IMG/VR virus record: IMGVR_UViG_3300007735_000803
Span: 1-64,000 of that record
Direction: 5' to 3' (one strand)
Origin: a virus
DNA length: 64,000 nt
A model generated the notes under the pieces. It worked only from the letters and a program-made list of their open reading frames with translations. It had not been told where the DNA came from and did not search any database. Position numbers and translations under genes: made by a program. This document shows positions 51,427-60,161 of the stretch, piece by piece. The first letter of the stretch is position 1, and each line of letters begins with the position of its first letter.

Positions 51427-54345
51427 ATGGCAAGACGTCAAAATAATGGATATATAGGTAAAAATCGTTGGGATGATACCAACGGAGTGATAGGATTACA
51501 ACAACATAGCCTAATACGTGCATACAATAAAGATGATATATATGCACAGCCGAATAATTTTGTAAGTACACCAGCACCAGTAACACCCAATCTACCAGCT
51601 ACCGGCTCTTCAGGAAACGGTTCAGGATCTCTTGCAACTGCTGCGTTGTCAAATGGTAGTGTAGTATCATTAATTTTATATTCAGGTGGTGGCGGTTATA
51701 CAACGGCGCCTACTTTAAGTTTTTCGGGAGGTGGTGGCACCGGCGCTAACGGGTATGTATCATCTATTACTGCTCAATCGGTCATATCTGTAGAACCACT
51801 CTACTATATTAAGTCAACATATATATCACATCCAGGATTTGGATATCAGACTGTACCTTCCGTGTCTTTTTCTGCCCCCATAACCGCAAACGGCGTTACC
51901 GGCGTTACTGCGATCGGTTCTGCATCAATAGCGGGAGGACAAGTTACCGGAATAACTATTCATAATACGGGTAGTAATTACAGAGGTGGTAGTAACTACC
52001 CCACCATCACATTTACCGGAGGAAATCCGGTAATTACTGCACTAGCTATTCCTATACTTGAATCTGGATATGGATATATTAGCGCGCCTACTATCGCCGT
52101 AACGGGAGGTGGTGGATCCGGATCGATAATATCAGCCTCAATAGCAGCAGGATTAAGTTCAATAACAATAACGAATTCGGGAAGCGGATACACGAGACCT
52201 CCAGATATTACGGTTGATGGATTATATTACGATGCATCGGTTACTGCTTCGTTAGTGGGTACTCAGGTAGGCTCAATAAGTGTTATTAATTCTGGATCTA
52301 CGAGATATTCTACTGCACCGGATGTAACGATAGCAGGATTGCCAGATTTACCACCGGTCAATCCGGGAGATCAAAAGATAGTTGGGTGGTATGCTGTATA
52401 CAATAACAATTCGAATTTTGCCACCATTCAGGTACAAGGAGCATTTACTGTTGATTGGGGCGACGGTACTGTGAGTAATCACGCATCCAACGCAGTGGCA
52501 CAAAGGCAATACACCACTTCATCCTTTAATGCATTATCTAGTTCAGTCACGCCGGAAGGATATAAACCAGTGCTAATTACAGTTACACCTTCTGGATCTG
52601 GAGTAAATCTTACATCAGTAACCTTCAATACCGCAAGGCCGACCCTACCGACCGGTTCATTACCGTTAGTAAACACACTAACTAATGGATGGATTGATAT
52701 TCGCATGGCCGGTTCGAATATTAGTACGTTGAGTGTTTGTGATAGCGCTACCAGCGGATACAATTCATTTATGTTAAAGCGTTTTGAGTTTGTAGGTACG
52801 AACGCAGTTAGTTCTTATGTTAGTAGATTCCGCGGGGCATCTAATTTAATAGAAGTAGTACAGCTACCAACTACTTCCGCAACATCGTTTTCTGGAACGT
52901 TCCAAAACTGTACTAACTTACGACGCGTACCTGCATTAGATTGTACTAATGTTACTAACGTAACGAGTATGTTTAGTGGGTGTAATGACTTAGAAACGGT
53001 AACACTGCTTAATTCTAATAATGTAAGTACCTGGCAGGCTGCATTTGGTAATTGTTTCAATCTGCGCAGTGTACGTGCTCAAATACGACCGGTTGATGGT
53101 AGCACCATGTTTAGTAGTTGTCGGTCTTTAATTGATTTACCGCCTATCGATGTTAGTAGGTGTACTACGTTAGCTTCCGCGTTTGGCTCATGTACCCAGC
53201 TAAAATCGATTCGATTTGTGGGTAACACATCGTTAGTTACTTCGTTTAGTGCTACATTCAGCAATTGTTATTCCCTAGTCGATTTGCCTGAAACGCTGGA
53301 TTTATCATCATGCACAACATTGGGATCTGCGTTTGGTTCATGTTATTCTATAGAAAAACTACCTTTACTCACTAATTCATTTAGGGTTACATCCTTGAGT
53401 AATACGTTTCAGAACTGTTATAGTTTAAGACAGATACCGTTATTTGATACATCTGCAGTTACTGATTGGTCAAATGCGTTTAGTTCTGCCGTTTCGATAA
53501 AATCCTTACCAAAATTTGATACTTCTCGAGGTACGACGTTTACTACGACGTTTTCTACTATGCATTCGTTGCGGACAATACCTGCATTTAATTTTAGCAG
53601 TGCCACATCACTCGCATCAGCATTCATAAATTGTCAATCATTGATACGTGTTCCGGCACTAAGAACACCTAAAGTTACTAACTTTACTTCAATGTTTAGT
53701 GGGTGCAGTTCATTGAAAACATTAGAATTATTTGATACATCCGCGGGGACTAACTTTAGTTCTATGTTCAATACCTGCAGTGGATTACAATCAATTCCAC
53801 CATTTAATACCTCACAGGGAACTAACTTTTCATCGATGTTTAGTGGGTGTTCTTCACTGCAAACAACACCTATGTTAGATTTAGGTAATGCTACGACCGT
53901 AGACCAAATGTTTCTTAATTGTACATCATTGGCGTATGTTCCAAAATTTAATACCGCGAAATGCACGTTGTTTAGTTCTATGTTTAGTGGTTGTTCGTCG
54001 TTGACGTATATACCGGCATTTAATACAGCTGCTGGTACGAATTTTTCTCTTATGTTTAATGGCTGTCGGTCGATATCAGAGATTCCTGCGTTGAATGTAT
54101 CTGCGGGTACTACATTTACAAATATGTTTTTTACGGTATCTTCCCTTAAACGTTCACGTATAACGGGAACTGCAGCTGCGATTTCATACGCTAACCTTTC
54201 ATTAGGTCCAGATCAATTAAATGAAATATATACAAATTTAGCTACCGTTACGGGATCACCTATTATTACAGTGACAGGTAACTGGGGTACTGCCAATGAC
54301 AATCCTGCTATTGCTACGGGCAAAGGATGGAATGTATCGGGATAA
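51427..54345 (+). CDS. BspA/DUF285-type repeat adhesin (tail tip)
   Basis: Encodes 972 aa. The N-terminal domain (about 60-310) holds several repeats of the GxGYTxxPTxxxxGGGGSGA type (SGGGGYTTAPTLSFSGGGG, SGSGYTRPPDITVDG). The C-terminal domain (about 440-930) consists of ~24-residue BspA/DUF285-like leucine-rich repeats: TNFSSMFSGCSSLQTTPML, LFSSMFSGCSSLTYIPAFN and others, about 18 copies with regular Cys. BspA-like repeats mediate attachment in Bacteroidota and other bacteria, so this is a likely receptor-binding protein. Confidence 0.8.
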   Translation: MARRQNNGYIGKNRWDDTNGVIGLQQHSLIRAYNKDDIYAQPNNFVSTPAPVTPNLPATGSSGNGSGSLATAALSNGSVVSLILYSGGGGYTTAPTLSFSGGGGTGANGYVSSITAQSVISVEPLYYIKSTYISHPGFGYQTVPSVSFSAPITANGVTGVTAIGSASIAGGQVTGITIHNTGSNYRGGSNYPTITFTGGNPVITALAIPILESGYGYISAPTIAVTGGGGSGSIISASIAAGLSSITITNSGSGYTRPPDITVDGLYYDASVTASLVGTQVGSISVINSGSTRYSTAPDVTIAGLPDLPPVNPGDQKIVGWYAVYNNNSNFATIQVQGAFTVDWGDGTVSNHASNAVAQRQYTTSSFNALSSSVTPEGYKPVLITVTPSGSGVNLTSVTFNTARPTLPTGSLPLVNTLTNGWIDIRMAGSNISTLSVCDSATSGYNSFMLKRFEFVGTNAVSSYVSRFRGASNLIEVVQLPTTSATSFSGTFQNCTNLRRVPALDCTNVTNVTSMFSGCNDLETVTLLNSNNVSTWQAAFGNCFNLRSVRAQIRPVDGSTMFSSCRSLIDLPPIDVSRCTTLASAFGSCTQLKSIRFVGNTSLVTSFSATFSNCYSLVDLPETLDLSSCTTLGSAFGSCYSIEKLPLLTNSFRVTSLSNTFQNCYSLRQIPLFDTSAVTDWSNAFSSAVSIKSLPKFDTSRGTTFTTTFSTMHSLRTIPAFNFSSATSLASAFINCQSLIRVPALRTPKVTNFTSMFSGCSSLKTLELFDTSAGTNFSSMFNTCSGLQSIPPFNTSQGTNFSSMFSGCSSLQTTPMLDLGNATTVDQMFLNCTSLAYVPKFNTAKCTLFSSMFSGCSSLTYIPAFNTAAGTNFSLMFNGCRSISEIPALNVSAGTTFTNMFFTVSSLKRSRITGTAAAISYANLSLGPDQLNEIYTNLATVTGSPIITVTGNWGTANDNPAIATGKGWNVSG

Positions 54346-54353
54346 TATTTATA
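54345..54353 (+). promoter_or_regulatory. ATATTTATA late-type element
   Basis: ATATTTATAGTATATG, 4 nt to the ATG at 54358; overlaps the TAA stop of the adhesin. Confidence 0.5.
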
Positions 54354-54357
54354 GTAT

Positions 54358-54588
54358 ATGAATACAGCAGGTTTTTATAAATATATAAATGATGAATTGT
54401 TCTGTGGACATAACTTTGTTTACGGAGCATACGATGCTTTTAGATTATTTAGGGAAGAACGTAACACCTATACATATCCAGTAGACGGCTGGTATTGGTT
54501 TGATTCCGAAGAGGAAGCCCGTATATTTTTCAATATCCCATTGCCAGATCCGAATCCTAACAACTACACCGAAACTATAGAAGGTTAA
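54358..54588 (+). CDS. Small hypothetical fibre-cluster protein
   Basis: Encodes 76 aa, aromatic-rich (FYKYINDELFCGHNFVYGAYDAF, YPVDGWYWFDSEEEARIFF). It may be a fibre-tip accessory. Small aromatic proteins of this type often follow the adhesin gene in phages. No family recognised. Confidence 0.6.
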   Translation: MNTAGFYKYINDELFCGHNFVYGAYDAFRLFREERNTYTYPVDGWYWFDSEEEARIFFNIPLPDPNPNNYTETIEG

Positions 54589-54592
54589 CAAT

Positions 54593-54922
54593 ATGCCAAA
54601 TACATATAAATTATCAGCAAATAAAATTATTAGTGTAGGAGCGACTACACTATATACGGCACCGATAAGTACTACTACATTACTTAAGAGCTTATATATT
54701 TCAAACGTGACCACTAGTAGTATGGTATATACGGATGTAGTGATAAACAAAAGCGGTTCCCCTACGGACTACTTCTTAATTGAAAGTGCATCTATACCAT
54801 TACAATCAACCTTCCAACCTATCTCAGATACCCTAGTATTACAGACTGGCGATTCTATAAAGATTTCTACTACATTCTCGGCTTCATTCGATACCTTATT
54901 ATCGTATTTAGAAATCACGTAA
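54593..54922 (+). CDS. Conserved structural protein
   Basis: Encodes 109 aa, a beta-sandwich-like protein (NKIISVGATTLYTAPISTTTLLKSLYISNVTTSSMVYTDVVI, LQTGDSIKISTTFSASFDTLLSYLEI). The pattern recurs in structural proteins of T4-type marine phages. It could be a decoration or fibre-associated protein. Confidence 0.65.
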   Translation: MPNTYKLSANKIISVGATTLYTAPISTTTLLKSLYISNVTTSSMVYTDVVINKSGSPTDYFLIESASIPLQSTFQPISDTLVLQTGDSIKISTTFSASFDTLLSYLEIT

Positions 54923-54930
54923 TATTTATA
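54922..54930 (+). promoter_or_regulatory. ATATTTATA late-type element
   Basis: ATATTTATAGTATATG, 4 nt to the ATG at 54935; same as the copy at 43583. Confidence 0.5.
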
Positions 54931-54934
54931 GTAT

Positions 54935-56728
54935 ATGCCCCGAATAGTAGCAATATACCCAGGTCGATTCCAGCCAATGGGTCGACATCATTATAACTCA
55001 TATCTTGATTTAGTCGATCAGTTTGGTAAAAATAACGTATATGTTGTAACTTCCGGTAAAGTTGAACCGGGACGTTCTCCATTAACATTTGCAGAGAAAC
55101 GTAAAGTAGCCGTAGCACACGGTATCCCCTCAAATCGATTTATCCAGGTAAAGAATCCGTATAAAGCAGAAGAATTAACTGCTACATTTCCTGAAGATAC
55201 TTCAGTGGTATTTGCAGTCGGTGATAAGGATATGCGTGAAGATCCTAGATTCCGTACCGGAATGTTGAAATCCGGTAAATCGAGTTATTTTCAACCGTTA
55301 AAGGGAAATGAGAATAATCTTAAAGGTTATCAGGAACATGGGTATCTATATGTACTTCCACACGTTAGTATTGCTATACCAGGATATGGAGAGATGAGTG
55401 GTACTGAGTTGCGTAATGTATTAGCGACTGCTTCTCCTAAGCAATTCAAACAAATAATGGGATGGTATGATTCGGGTATAGCGAATATGTTAGCCGATAA
55501 GTTCTCTGTCCGTGAATCCATAATGGAGGGTGGCGCCGCCGGCCATCTCAATCACCCGTTTGATAAGAACGACTTAACCTTCGGTGATATGAAGGAGATG
55601 ATACGTAGAGCCTTGGCAGGTGAATTGAATATTGAGAAGGATGTAGTTGAAAAGACTGATGGACAGAACCTGCAGATTACATTTAAGGACGGTCAGGTAC
55701 TAGCAGCAAGAAACAAAACACAAATAAAAGATCCAATAAGTGCTGATGATATAAAGATGAAATTTGCAGGACGTGGTTCAATTGAACGTGCTTTTGGATT
55801 TGCAATGGATGATTTAGAATCTGCATTAAATCGTTTGCCGAAAAGGGAATTGGATGAGATATTCCAGAACGGAAAACGGTTCATGAATTTAGAAATCATT
55901 TTTCCTGAAACTAAGAATATTATCAATTATGGTACAGATGCATATTTACAGTTTCACGGATTGGTTGAGTATGATGAAACGGGAAAAGTAGTCGATACCT
56001 ATCCAGAATACGGAAAGAAGTTACAGCGTATGATTGCAAAGGTAAATGCAGACACACAAAAGCAGTTTAAGATAATTCCTCCCAAAGTAGTACAGATAGA
56101 AAAATCCAAATCTTTCGATAAACGTTTACCCTATTACTTAAATAAGATAGACAAGTTACAAAAGGTATATGGATTGACTGATAATGATGAGGTTATTGAG
56201 TGGAGCGATAGATGGTGGGACGATTATATCGATAAAAATTACCCAGATATTTCCCAGGAAAGTAAAGAAGCATTAATTTCCCGTTGGTCACGTGGAGACA
56301 GGTCATTCAGATTAGACAAAAATATTACTTCTGATACAGATGAGTTGAATGATATGAAGCAGGTAGATAAAGAATTTGCAGAAAATCAGATGAAACGTAA
56401 TGTGGGTCAATTTGAAGATATATTTTTAGAGTTGGGTGCTGAGGTATTGAGTAATATATCTGATGTGCTTTCAGCCGTACCTAATGATGCGGTAAAAGAA
56501 ATGCGTAAAGGTATAGCAGATACTATAAAGCAGATACAAGCATCAGGGGATATCGCTATCTTAGATAAATTACGTGACCAATTGAAACGTATCAATAAGT
56601 TAGGTGGTTTAGATAAATTAGTTCCGTTAGAGGGAATAGTATTTACATATAAAGGCGATACATATAAATTGACAGGCGCATTTGCTCCTGCAAATCAAAT
56701 TTTAGGTATGTTAAAGTATATTAGGTAA
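54935..56728 (+). CDS. Nucleotidyltransferase (NMNAT-like) fused to ligase-like domain
   Basis: Encodes 597 aa with two enzymes. Residues 1-185 are a Rossmann nucleotidyltransferase of the NMNAT/cytidylyltransferase class: IYPGRFQPMGRHH (7-19, GxFxPxxxGH-type), VFAVGDKDMR, and MSGTELRN (ISSTxxR-type). After a linker, residues about 205-400 resemble the RNA/DNA ligase nucleotidyltransferase fold: EKTDGQNLQIT with the motif I Lys240 (KxDG), RNKTQIK, NLEIIFPETKN (motif IV-like) and a later FTYKGDTYKLTG. The C-terminus is helical. It may couple NAD synthesis or RNA-end chemistry to ligation; the substrate is unknown. The start is fixed by the ATATTTATAGTATATG leader. Confidence 0.75.
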   Translation: MPRIVAIYPGRFQPMGRHHYNSYLDLVDQFGKNNVYVVTSGKVEPGRSPLTFAEKRKVAVAHGIPSNRFIQVKNPYKAEELTATFPEDTSVVFAVGDKDMREDPRFRTGMLKSGKSSYFQPLKGNENNLKGYQEHGYLYVLPHVSIAIPGYGEMSGTELRNVLATASPKQFKQIMGWYDSGIANMLADKFSVRESIMEGGAAGHLNHPFDKNDLTFGDMKEMIRRALAGELNIEKDVVEKTDGQNLQITFKDGQVLAARNKTQIKDPISADDIKMKFAGRGSIERAFGFAMDDLESALNRLPKRELDEIFQNGKRFMNLEIIFPETKNIINYGTDAYLQFHGLVEYDETGKVVDTYPEYGKKLQRMIAKVNADTQKQFKIIPPKVVQIEKSKSFDKRLPYYLNKIDKLQKVYGLTDNDEVIEWSDRWWDDYIDKNYPDISQESKEALISRWSRGDRSFRLDKNITSDTDELNDMKQVDKEFAENQMKRNVGQFEDIFLELGAEVLSNISDVLSAVPNDAVKEMRKGIADTIKQIQASGDIAILDKLRDQLKRINKLGGLDKLVPLEGIVFTYKGDTYKLTGAFAPANQILGMLKYIR

Positions 56729-56736
56729 TATTTATA
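56728..56736 (+). promoter_or_regulatory. ATATTTATA late-type element
   Basis: ATATTTATA, 15 nt before the start at 56752; overlaps the upstream TAA. Confidence 0.4.
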
Positions 56737-56751
56737 TAAAAGAATAATAGA

Positions 56752-57072
56752 ATGAAACGATCAGACTTAGAACAAATAATTAGAGAAGAGATTGAAGCAG
56801 CATTGCAGGAAGCATTGCCTGTCCGTGGTGATCTCACTCCAGGTGAACCTATGAAAGCTAAATCTCCTGTAGAAAAGCAGGTTGAAAAGATTGGTTCACT
56901 GTCACAGATTAAACAATTAGTTCGCCGTTTACCTTCAAGGCCCGCTAAAGATATGGCTGATATCATTATGACAATGATTGATATTATGGATGAAAAGACT
57001 GGCGATGTTAAATCGAAATTAGTGACTCGCGAATTAATCTACAAATTACGCGAAAAATTAAGAAATCAATAA
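56752..57072 (+). CDS. Small hypothetical helical protein
   Basis: Encodes 106 aa, helical (MKRSDLEQIIREEIEAALQEALP and LVRRLPSRPAKDMADIIMTMIDIMDEK). The N-terminal LxxIIREEI pattern is common in small phage head-region proteins. No family recognised. It ends 6 nt before the next gene. Confidence 0.6.
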   Translation: MKRSDLEQIIREEIEAALQEALPVRGDLTPGEPMKAKSPVEKQVEKIGSLSQIKQLVRRLPSRPAKDMADIIMTMIDIMDEKTGDVKSKLVTRELIYKLREKLRNQ

Positions 57073-57078
57073 AATAAT

Positions 57079-57726
57079 ATGACAAGGTTACGTAATACTG
57101 AAGCGTTGCGTCAGATGCTAGATGGCACGCATAGAACTCAAACTAAGAAGAGTTTTTTCATGTCCGATACAAAATCGGAAAACGACCCAAACGTAATTTC
57201 TAGAAAAACGGGAGATGTCTGGACTGAAACAGATCCGGTGACCGGTGAAGAAACGCATTGGAAACAAGAAAAGGGATTCAAGCGTAAAATCGGTGTAATG
57301 GAAGCAATACGGCACGAGAGTCCGGAATTGTTTTCAGATATGCAGATGCCAAGCCACTGTCCACACTGTGATAAAAACATGAGTGGGGTTGCAGACACTA
57401 GGATGTGGTCATTGTATAAGATGTGTATTGACTGTGTTGCTAAGCGTGATACGAAACTCATGTATGAAGGCAAATTCGGCGATTTTCAAATGCAAAAGAT
57501 GCAAGAGAATGTTAAGGCCTGGATACGTGATACTGACCAGGAATTTGAAGACATGATTGCTAACATTAAAAAAGATCCTTCATATGTCAATGCAGACGGT
57601 ACACTTGAAAAGTGGGACTTAGGATCTAATGTAGAGGAACAAGAGGCACAACTCCGTGCTGATTATGCAGACTTCAGGAATCGTATATTACAATATTATG
57701 GCATTCAGGAAAATGAAACTGCCTAA
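57079..57726 (+). CDS. Zinc-ribbon hypothetical protein
   Basis: Encodes 215 aa. The middle has CPHC...CIDC (SHCPHCDKNMSG..., MCIDCVAKRD), a four-Cys zinc site with about 20 residues between pairs. The N-terminal half has GDVWTETDPVTGEETHWKQEKGFKRK, and the C-terminal half is helical and acidic. Similar zinc-ribbon proteins lie near gp17 in other T4-like phages. A DNA or protein binding role is inferred. Confidence 0.65.
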   Translation: MTRLRNTEALRQMLDGTHRTQTKKSFFMSDTKSENDPNVISRKTGDVWTETDPVTGEETHWKQEKGFKRKIGVMEAIRHESPELFSDMQMPSHCPHCDKNMSGVADTRMWSLYKMCIDCVAKRDTKLMYEGKFGDFQMQKMQENVKAWIRDTDQEFEDMIANIKKDPSYVNADGTLEKWDLGSNVEEQEAQLRADYADFRNRILQYYGIQENETA

Positions 57727-57734
57727 TATTTATT
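57726..57734 (+). promoter_or_regulatory. ATATTTATT late-type element
   Basis: ATATTTATTGTATATG, 4 nt to the ATG at 57739; overlaps the upstream TAA. Confidence 0.45.
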
Positions 57735-57738
57735 GTAT

Positions 57739-58122
57739 ATGATTAAGTTAAAATCAATGTTAGGTCTAAAAGTTTTAGAAGCTTTAGATCCAGTAGGAAA
57801 AGAAGACGCAGACATCGACAATGATGGCGATGTTGATGCATCAGACGAATATCTCAAAAACCGTCGCGATGTTGTCAGTAAAAAGGTAGAAGAAGCTACC
57901 GATGAAGACGATTCATTAGACTGGGATCAAGAGGGTGGCTTTGATACTTCATATAACAAATTGAATGATCAATTATTGAAAGTTCAGCGTGGTATGGATA
58001 TGTTATTTAAGAAATTCAAAGCGGGTACTATCAATAAAGAAGAATATGTAGCAGACCGTATGAAATTGCAAAAACATCGCGATAGATTAGAGAAGCAGCT
58101 TCTTGGAAGTATGGAAGATTAA
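57739..58122 (+). CDS. Small EF-hand-type protein
   Basis: Encodes 127 aa from ATG 57739; an in-frame TTG at 57733 is less likely because the late-type element abuts the ATG. Residues about 23-40 contain DADIDNDGDVDASDEYLKNR, an EF-hand-like calcium loop (DxDxDGDxDxxDEYL) also known from small phage proteins in the head region. The rest is a helical hairpin. A structural or scaffold role is plausible. Confidence 0.65.
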   Translation: MIKLKSMLGLKVLEALDPVGKEDADIDNDGDVDASDEYLKNRRDVVSKKVEEATDEDDSLDWDQEGGFDTSYNKLNDQLLKVQRGMDMLFKKFKAGTINKEEYVADRMKLQKHRDRLEKQLLGSMED

Positions 58123-58143
58123 TCTTATATTGCGAATGGTTAT

Positions 58144-60141
58144 ATGGCTGAGAACAAATCGCTAAAACAAATTATTGCTGAAGAATACATGAAGTGTGCC
58201 GTTAATCCGGTATATTTCATGAAAAAGTATTGTATTATCCAACACCCTACCAAAGGAAAGGTATTCTTCCAGTTATATAACTTCCAAGAGAACACACTAC
58301 AAGAATTAGCAGATAATCGTTACAATGTCATTCTGAAATCAAGGCAAATGGGTATCTCTACCCTAGTTGCTGGATATTCACTTTGGTGCATGTTATTCAA
58401 GAATGATTTCAACGTATTAGTAATCGCCACTACACAAGAGGTAGCAAAAAACTTAGTAACTAAAGTGAGAGTAATGCACGAAAACCTACCTACCTGGTTA
58501 CGTGGTATTACTATTGAAGATAACAAATTATCGCTTAAGTTTAAGAACGGCTCACAAATAAAGGCCGTTTCTAGTGCAGGTCATTCGGGTCGTTCTGAAG
58601 CACTCTCACTTCTTATAATCGATGAGGCTGCCTTTATCACAAAGATTGATGAGATATGGGCAGCAGCACAACAAACATTAGCGACGGGTGGTGGTGCAAT
58701 TGTACTGAGTACACCGAACGGTACTGGTAACTTCTTCCATAGGACATGGGTAGATGCCGAATCCGGCGGACAGTTCCATCCAATACGTTTACATTGGTCA
58801 CTGCATCCGGAAAGGGATGAGAGTTGGCGTCAGCTTCAAACTGAATTATTAGGTGAAAGATTGGCGGCACAGGAGTGTGTTTCCGGCAATAGTTTGGTGA
58901 ATATAGTAAATAATATAACTGGTGACGAGGAAGAAATTACTATAAACGAATTATATGAACGACTTGCAGAAGAGAATAAAAATACCAAATATAGTGTTTT
59001 AACTCCAAACGGTTATCAATTTTTTACCGGCATCCGCCGAGTACAGAAATCCGACAGGTTGCGTATTTTACTTGAAGGCGGAATAGACTTAGAATGCTCC
59101 AAAAATCATAGATTTATTATCGAAGGTTCTGAGGTATATGCAGATACTTTACATGTAGGAGATGCAATTGAATCAACGCATGGTAAGTTGTGCATATTGG
59201 AAATTGAAACAATAACGGAACCGATCGACTTATTTGATTTGGTTGATGTTGCTAATGGCAATGTATATTTTACTAACGGGTTATTAAGTCACAACTGCGA
59301 CACCGACTTCATTTCATCCGGACACACCGTAGTTGCAGGTGAATTGATAGAATGGTATCGAGAAACCTATACACAGGAACCTATAGAAAAACGTGGAATG
59401 GGTGGTGAATTGTGGCTATGGGAGTACCCGGATTATACAAAAGATTATATAGTAGCGGCCGACGTTGCCCGCGGTGATGGCGGGGACTATTCAGCATTCC
59501 ATATTATTGAATTAAAGAGTTTACGACAGGTAGCTGAATTTAGAGGAAAGATAGGAACGACTGAATACGGTCACATGTTAGTATCAATGGCTACGGAATA
59601 TAACAATGCAATATTGGCGATTGAAAATGCTAATATTGGTTGGGCAGTTATACAGGTAGCAATAGATAAAGGATACCCAAATCTTTATTACAGCTACCGA
59701 CAGGATGGTTATTTGGATGAGAATATTCATTTGTCTAAAGGATATGATCTTAAAGATAAGAGTGCAATGGTTCCTGGCTTCACTACCTCATCCAAGACCA
59801 GACCACTAATGATTGCGAAATTAGAAACCTATTTCCGTGAAAAGGCACCAATCATACATAGTAAACGGTTAATTGATGAATTGCTAGTATTTATTTGGAT
59901 TGGTAACCGAGCAGAAGCGCAGCATGGCTATAATGATGACTTAATTATGTCATTATGTATTGCATTGTGGATACGTGATACTGCATTAAAATTGAAACAA
60001 CAGGGTTTAGATCTAACATTAAAGGCTGTAACACATATAGGAAAGCATTCCGGTATATATACAGTCAATGATCCAAGTAATTCTCCCTGGACAAGTAAAC
60101 TACCAGATGGTTCTTCTGAATCATTAAAATGGTTATTGTAA
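58144..60141 (+). CDS. terL: Terminase large subunit (gp17-like) with mini-intein
   Basis: Encodes 665 aa; after intein removal 525 aa, the usual TerL size. ATPase motifs: SRQMGIST (66-73, a Walker A variant without the usual Lys), IIDE (158-161) and STPNGTGN. After the intein the RNase H-like nuclease begins with VAADVARGDGGDYSAF (Asp440) and ends GYNDDLIMSLCIALWI. Residues 245-384 are an inserted intein. It packages DNA through the portal. The gene is followed by the portal gene, in the T4 order 17-20 with small genes between missing. Confidence 0.93.
   Translation: MAENKSLKQIIAEEYMKCAVNPVYFMKKYCIIQHPTKGKVFFQLYNFQENTLQELADNRYNVILKSRQMGISTLVAGYSLWCMLFKNDFNVLVIATTQEVAKNLVTKVRVMHENLPTWLRGITIEDNKLSLKFKNGSQIKAVSSAGHSGRSEALSLLIIDEAAFITKIDEIWAAAQQTLATGGGAIVLSTPNGTGNFFHRTWVDAESGGQFHPIRLHWSLHPERDESWRQLQTELLGERLAAQECVSGNSLVNIVNNITGDEEEITINELYERLAEENKNTKYSVLTPNGYQFFTGIRRVQKSDRLRILLEGGIDLECSKNHRFIIEGSEVYADTLHVGDAIESTHGKLCILEIETITEPIDLFDLVDVANGNVYFTNGLLSHNCDTDFISSGHTVVAGELIEWYRETYTQEPIEKRGMGGELWLWEYPDYTKDYIVAADVARGDGGDYSAFHIIELKSLRQVAEFRGKIGTTEYGHMLVSMATEYNNAILAIENANIGWAVIQVAIDKGYPNLYYSYRQDGYLDENIHLSKGYDLKDKSAMVPGFTTSSKTRPLMIAKLETYFREKAPIIHSKRLIDELLVFIWIGNRAEAQHGYNDDLIMSLCIALWIRDTALKLKQQGLDLTLKAVTHIGKHSGIYTVNDPSNSPWTSKLPDGSSESLKWLL
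58876..59295 (+). mobile_element. Mini-intein in terminase large subunit
   Basis: 140 aa, residues 245-384 of the precursor. It begins CVSGNSLVNI (block A, Cys1), has SKNHRFI (block B-type His), and ends VYFTNGLLSHN followed by Cys (+1) in HNCDTDF. No homing endonuclease domain is present, so it can splice but not home by itself. Joining the flanks gives LAAQE-CDTDF, which restores a continuous TerL reading. Confidence 0.9.
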
Positions 60142-60149
60142 TATTTATT
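60141..60149 (+). promoter_or_regulatory. ATATTTATT late-type element
   Basis: ATATTTATT, 12 nt before the portal start; overlaps the terminase TAA. Confidence 0.35.
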
Positions 60150-60161
60150 AATAAATAAGGT

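Noticed and set aside
58876-59295. Insert in terL considered as a frameshift or fusion
   Set aside because: The frame is continuous and the segment has Cys1, block B His and terminal HN/Cys, as in inteins.
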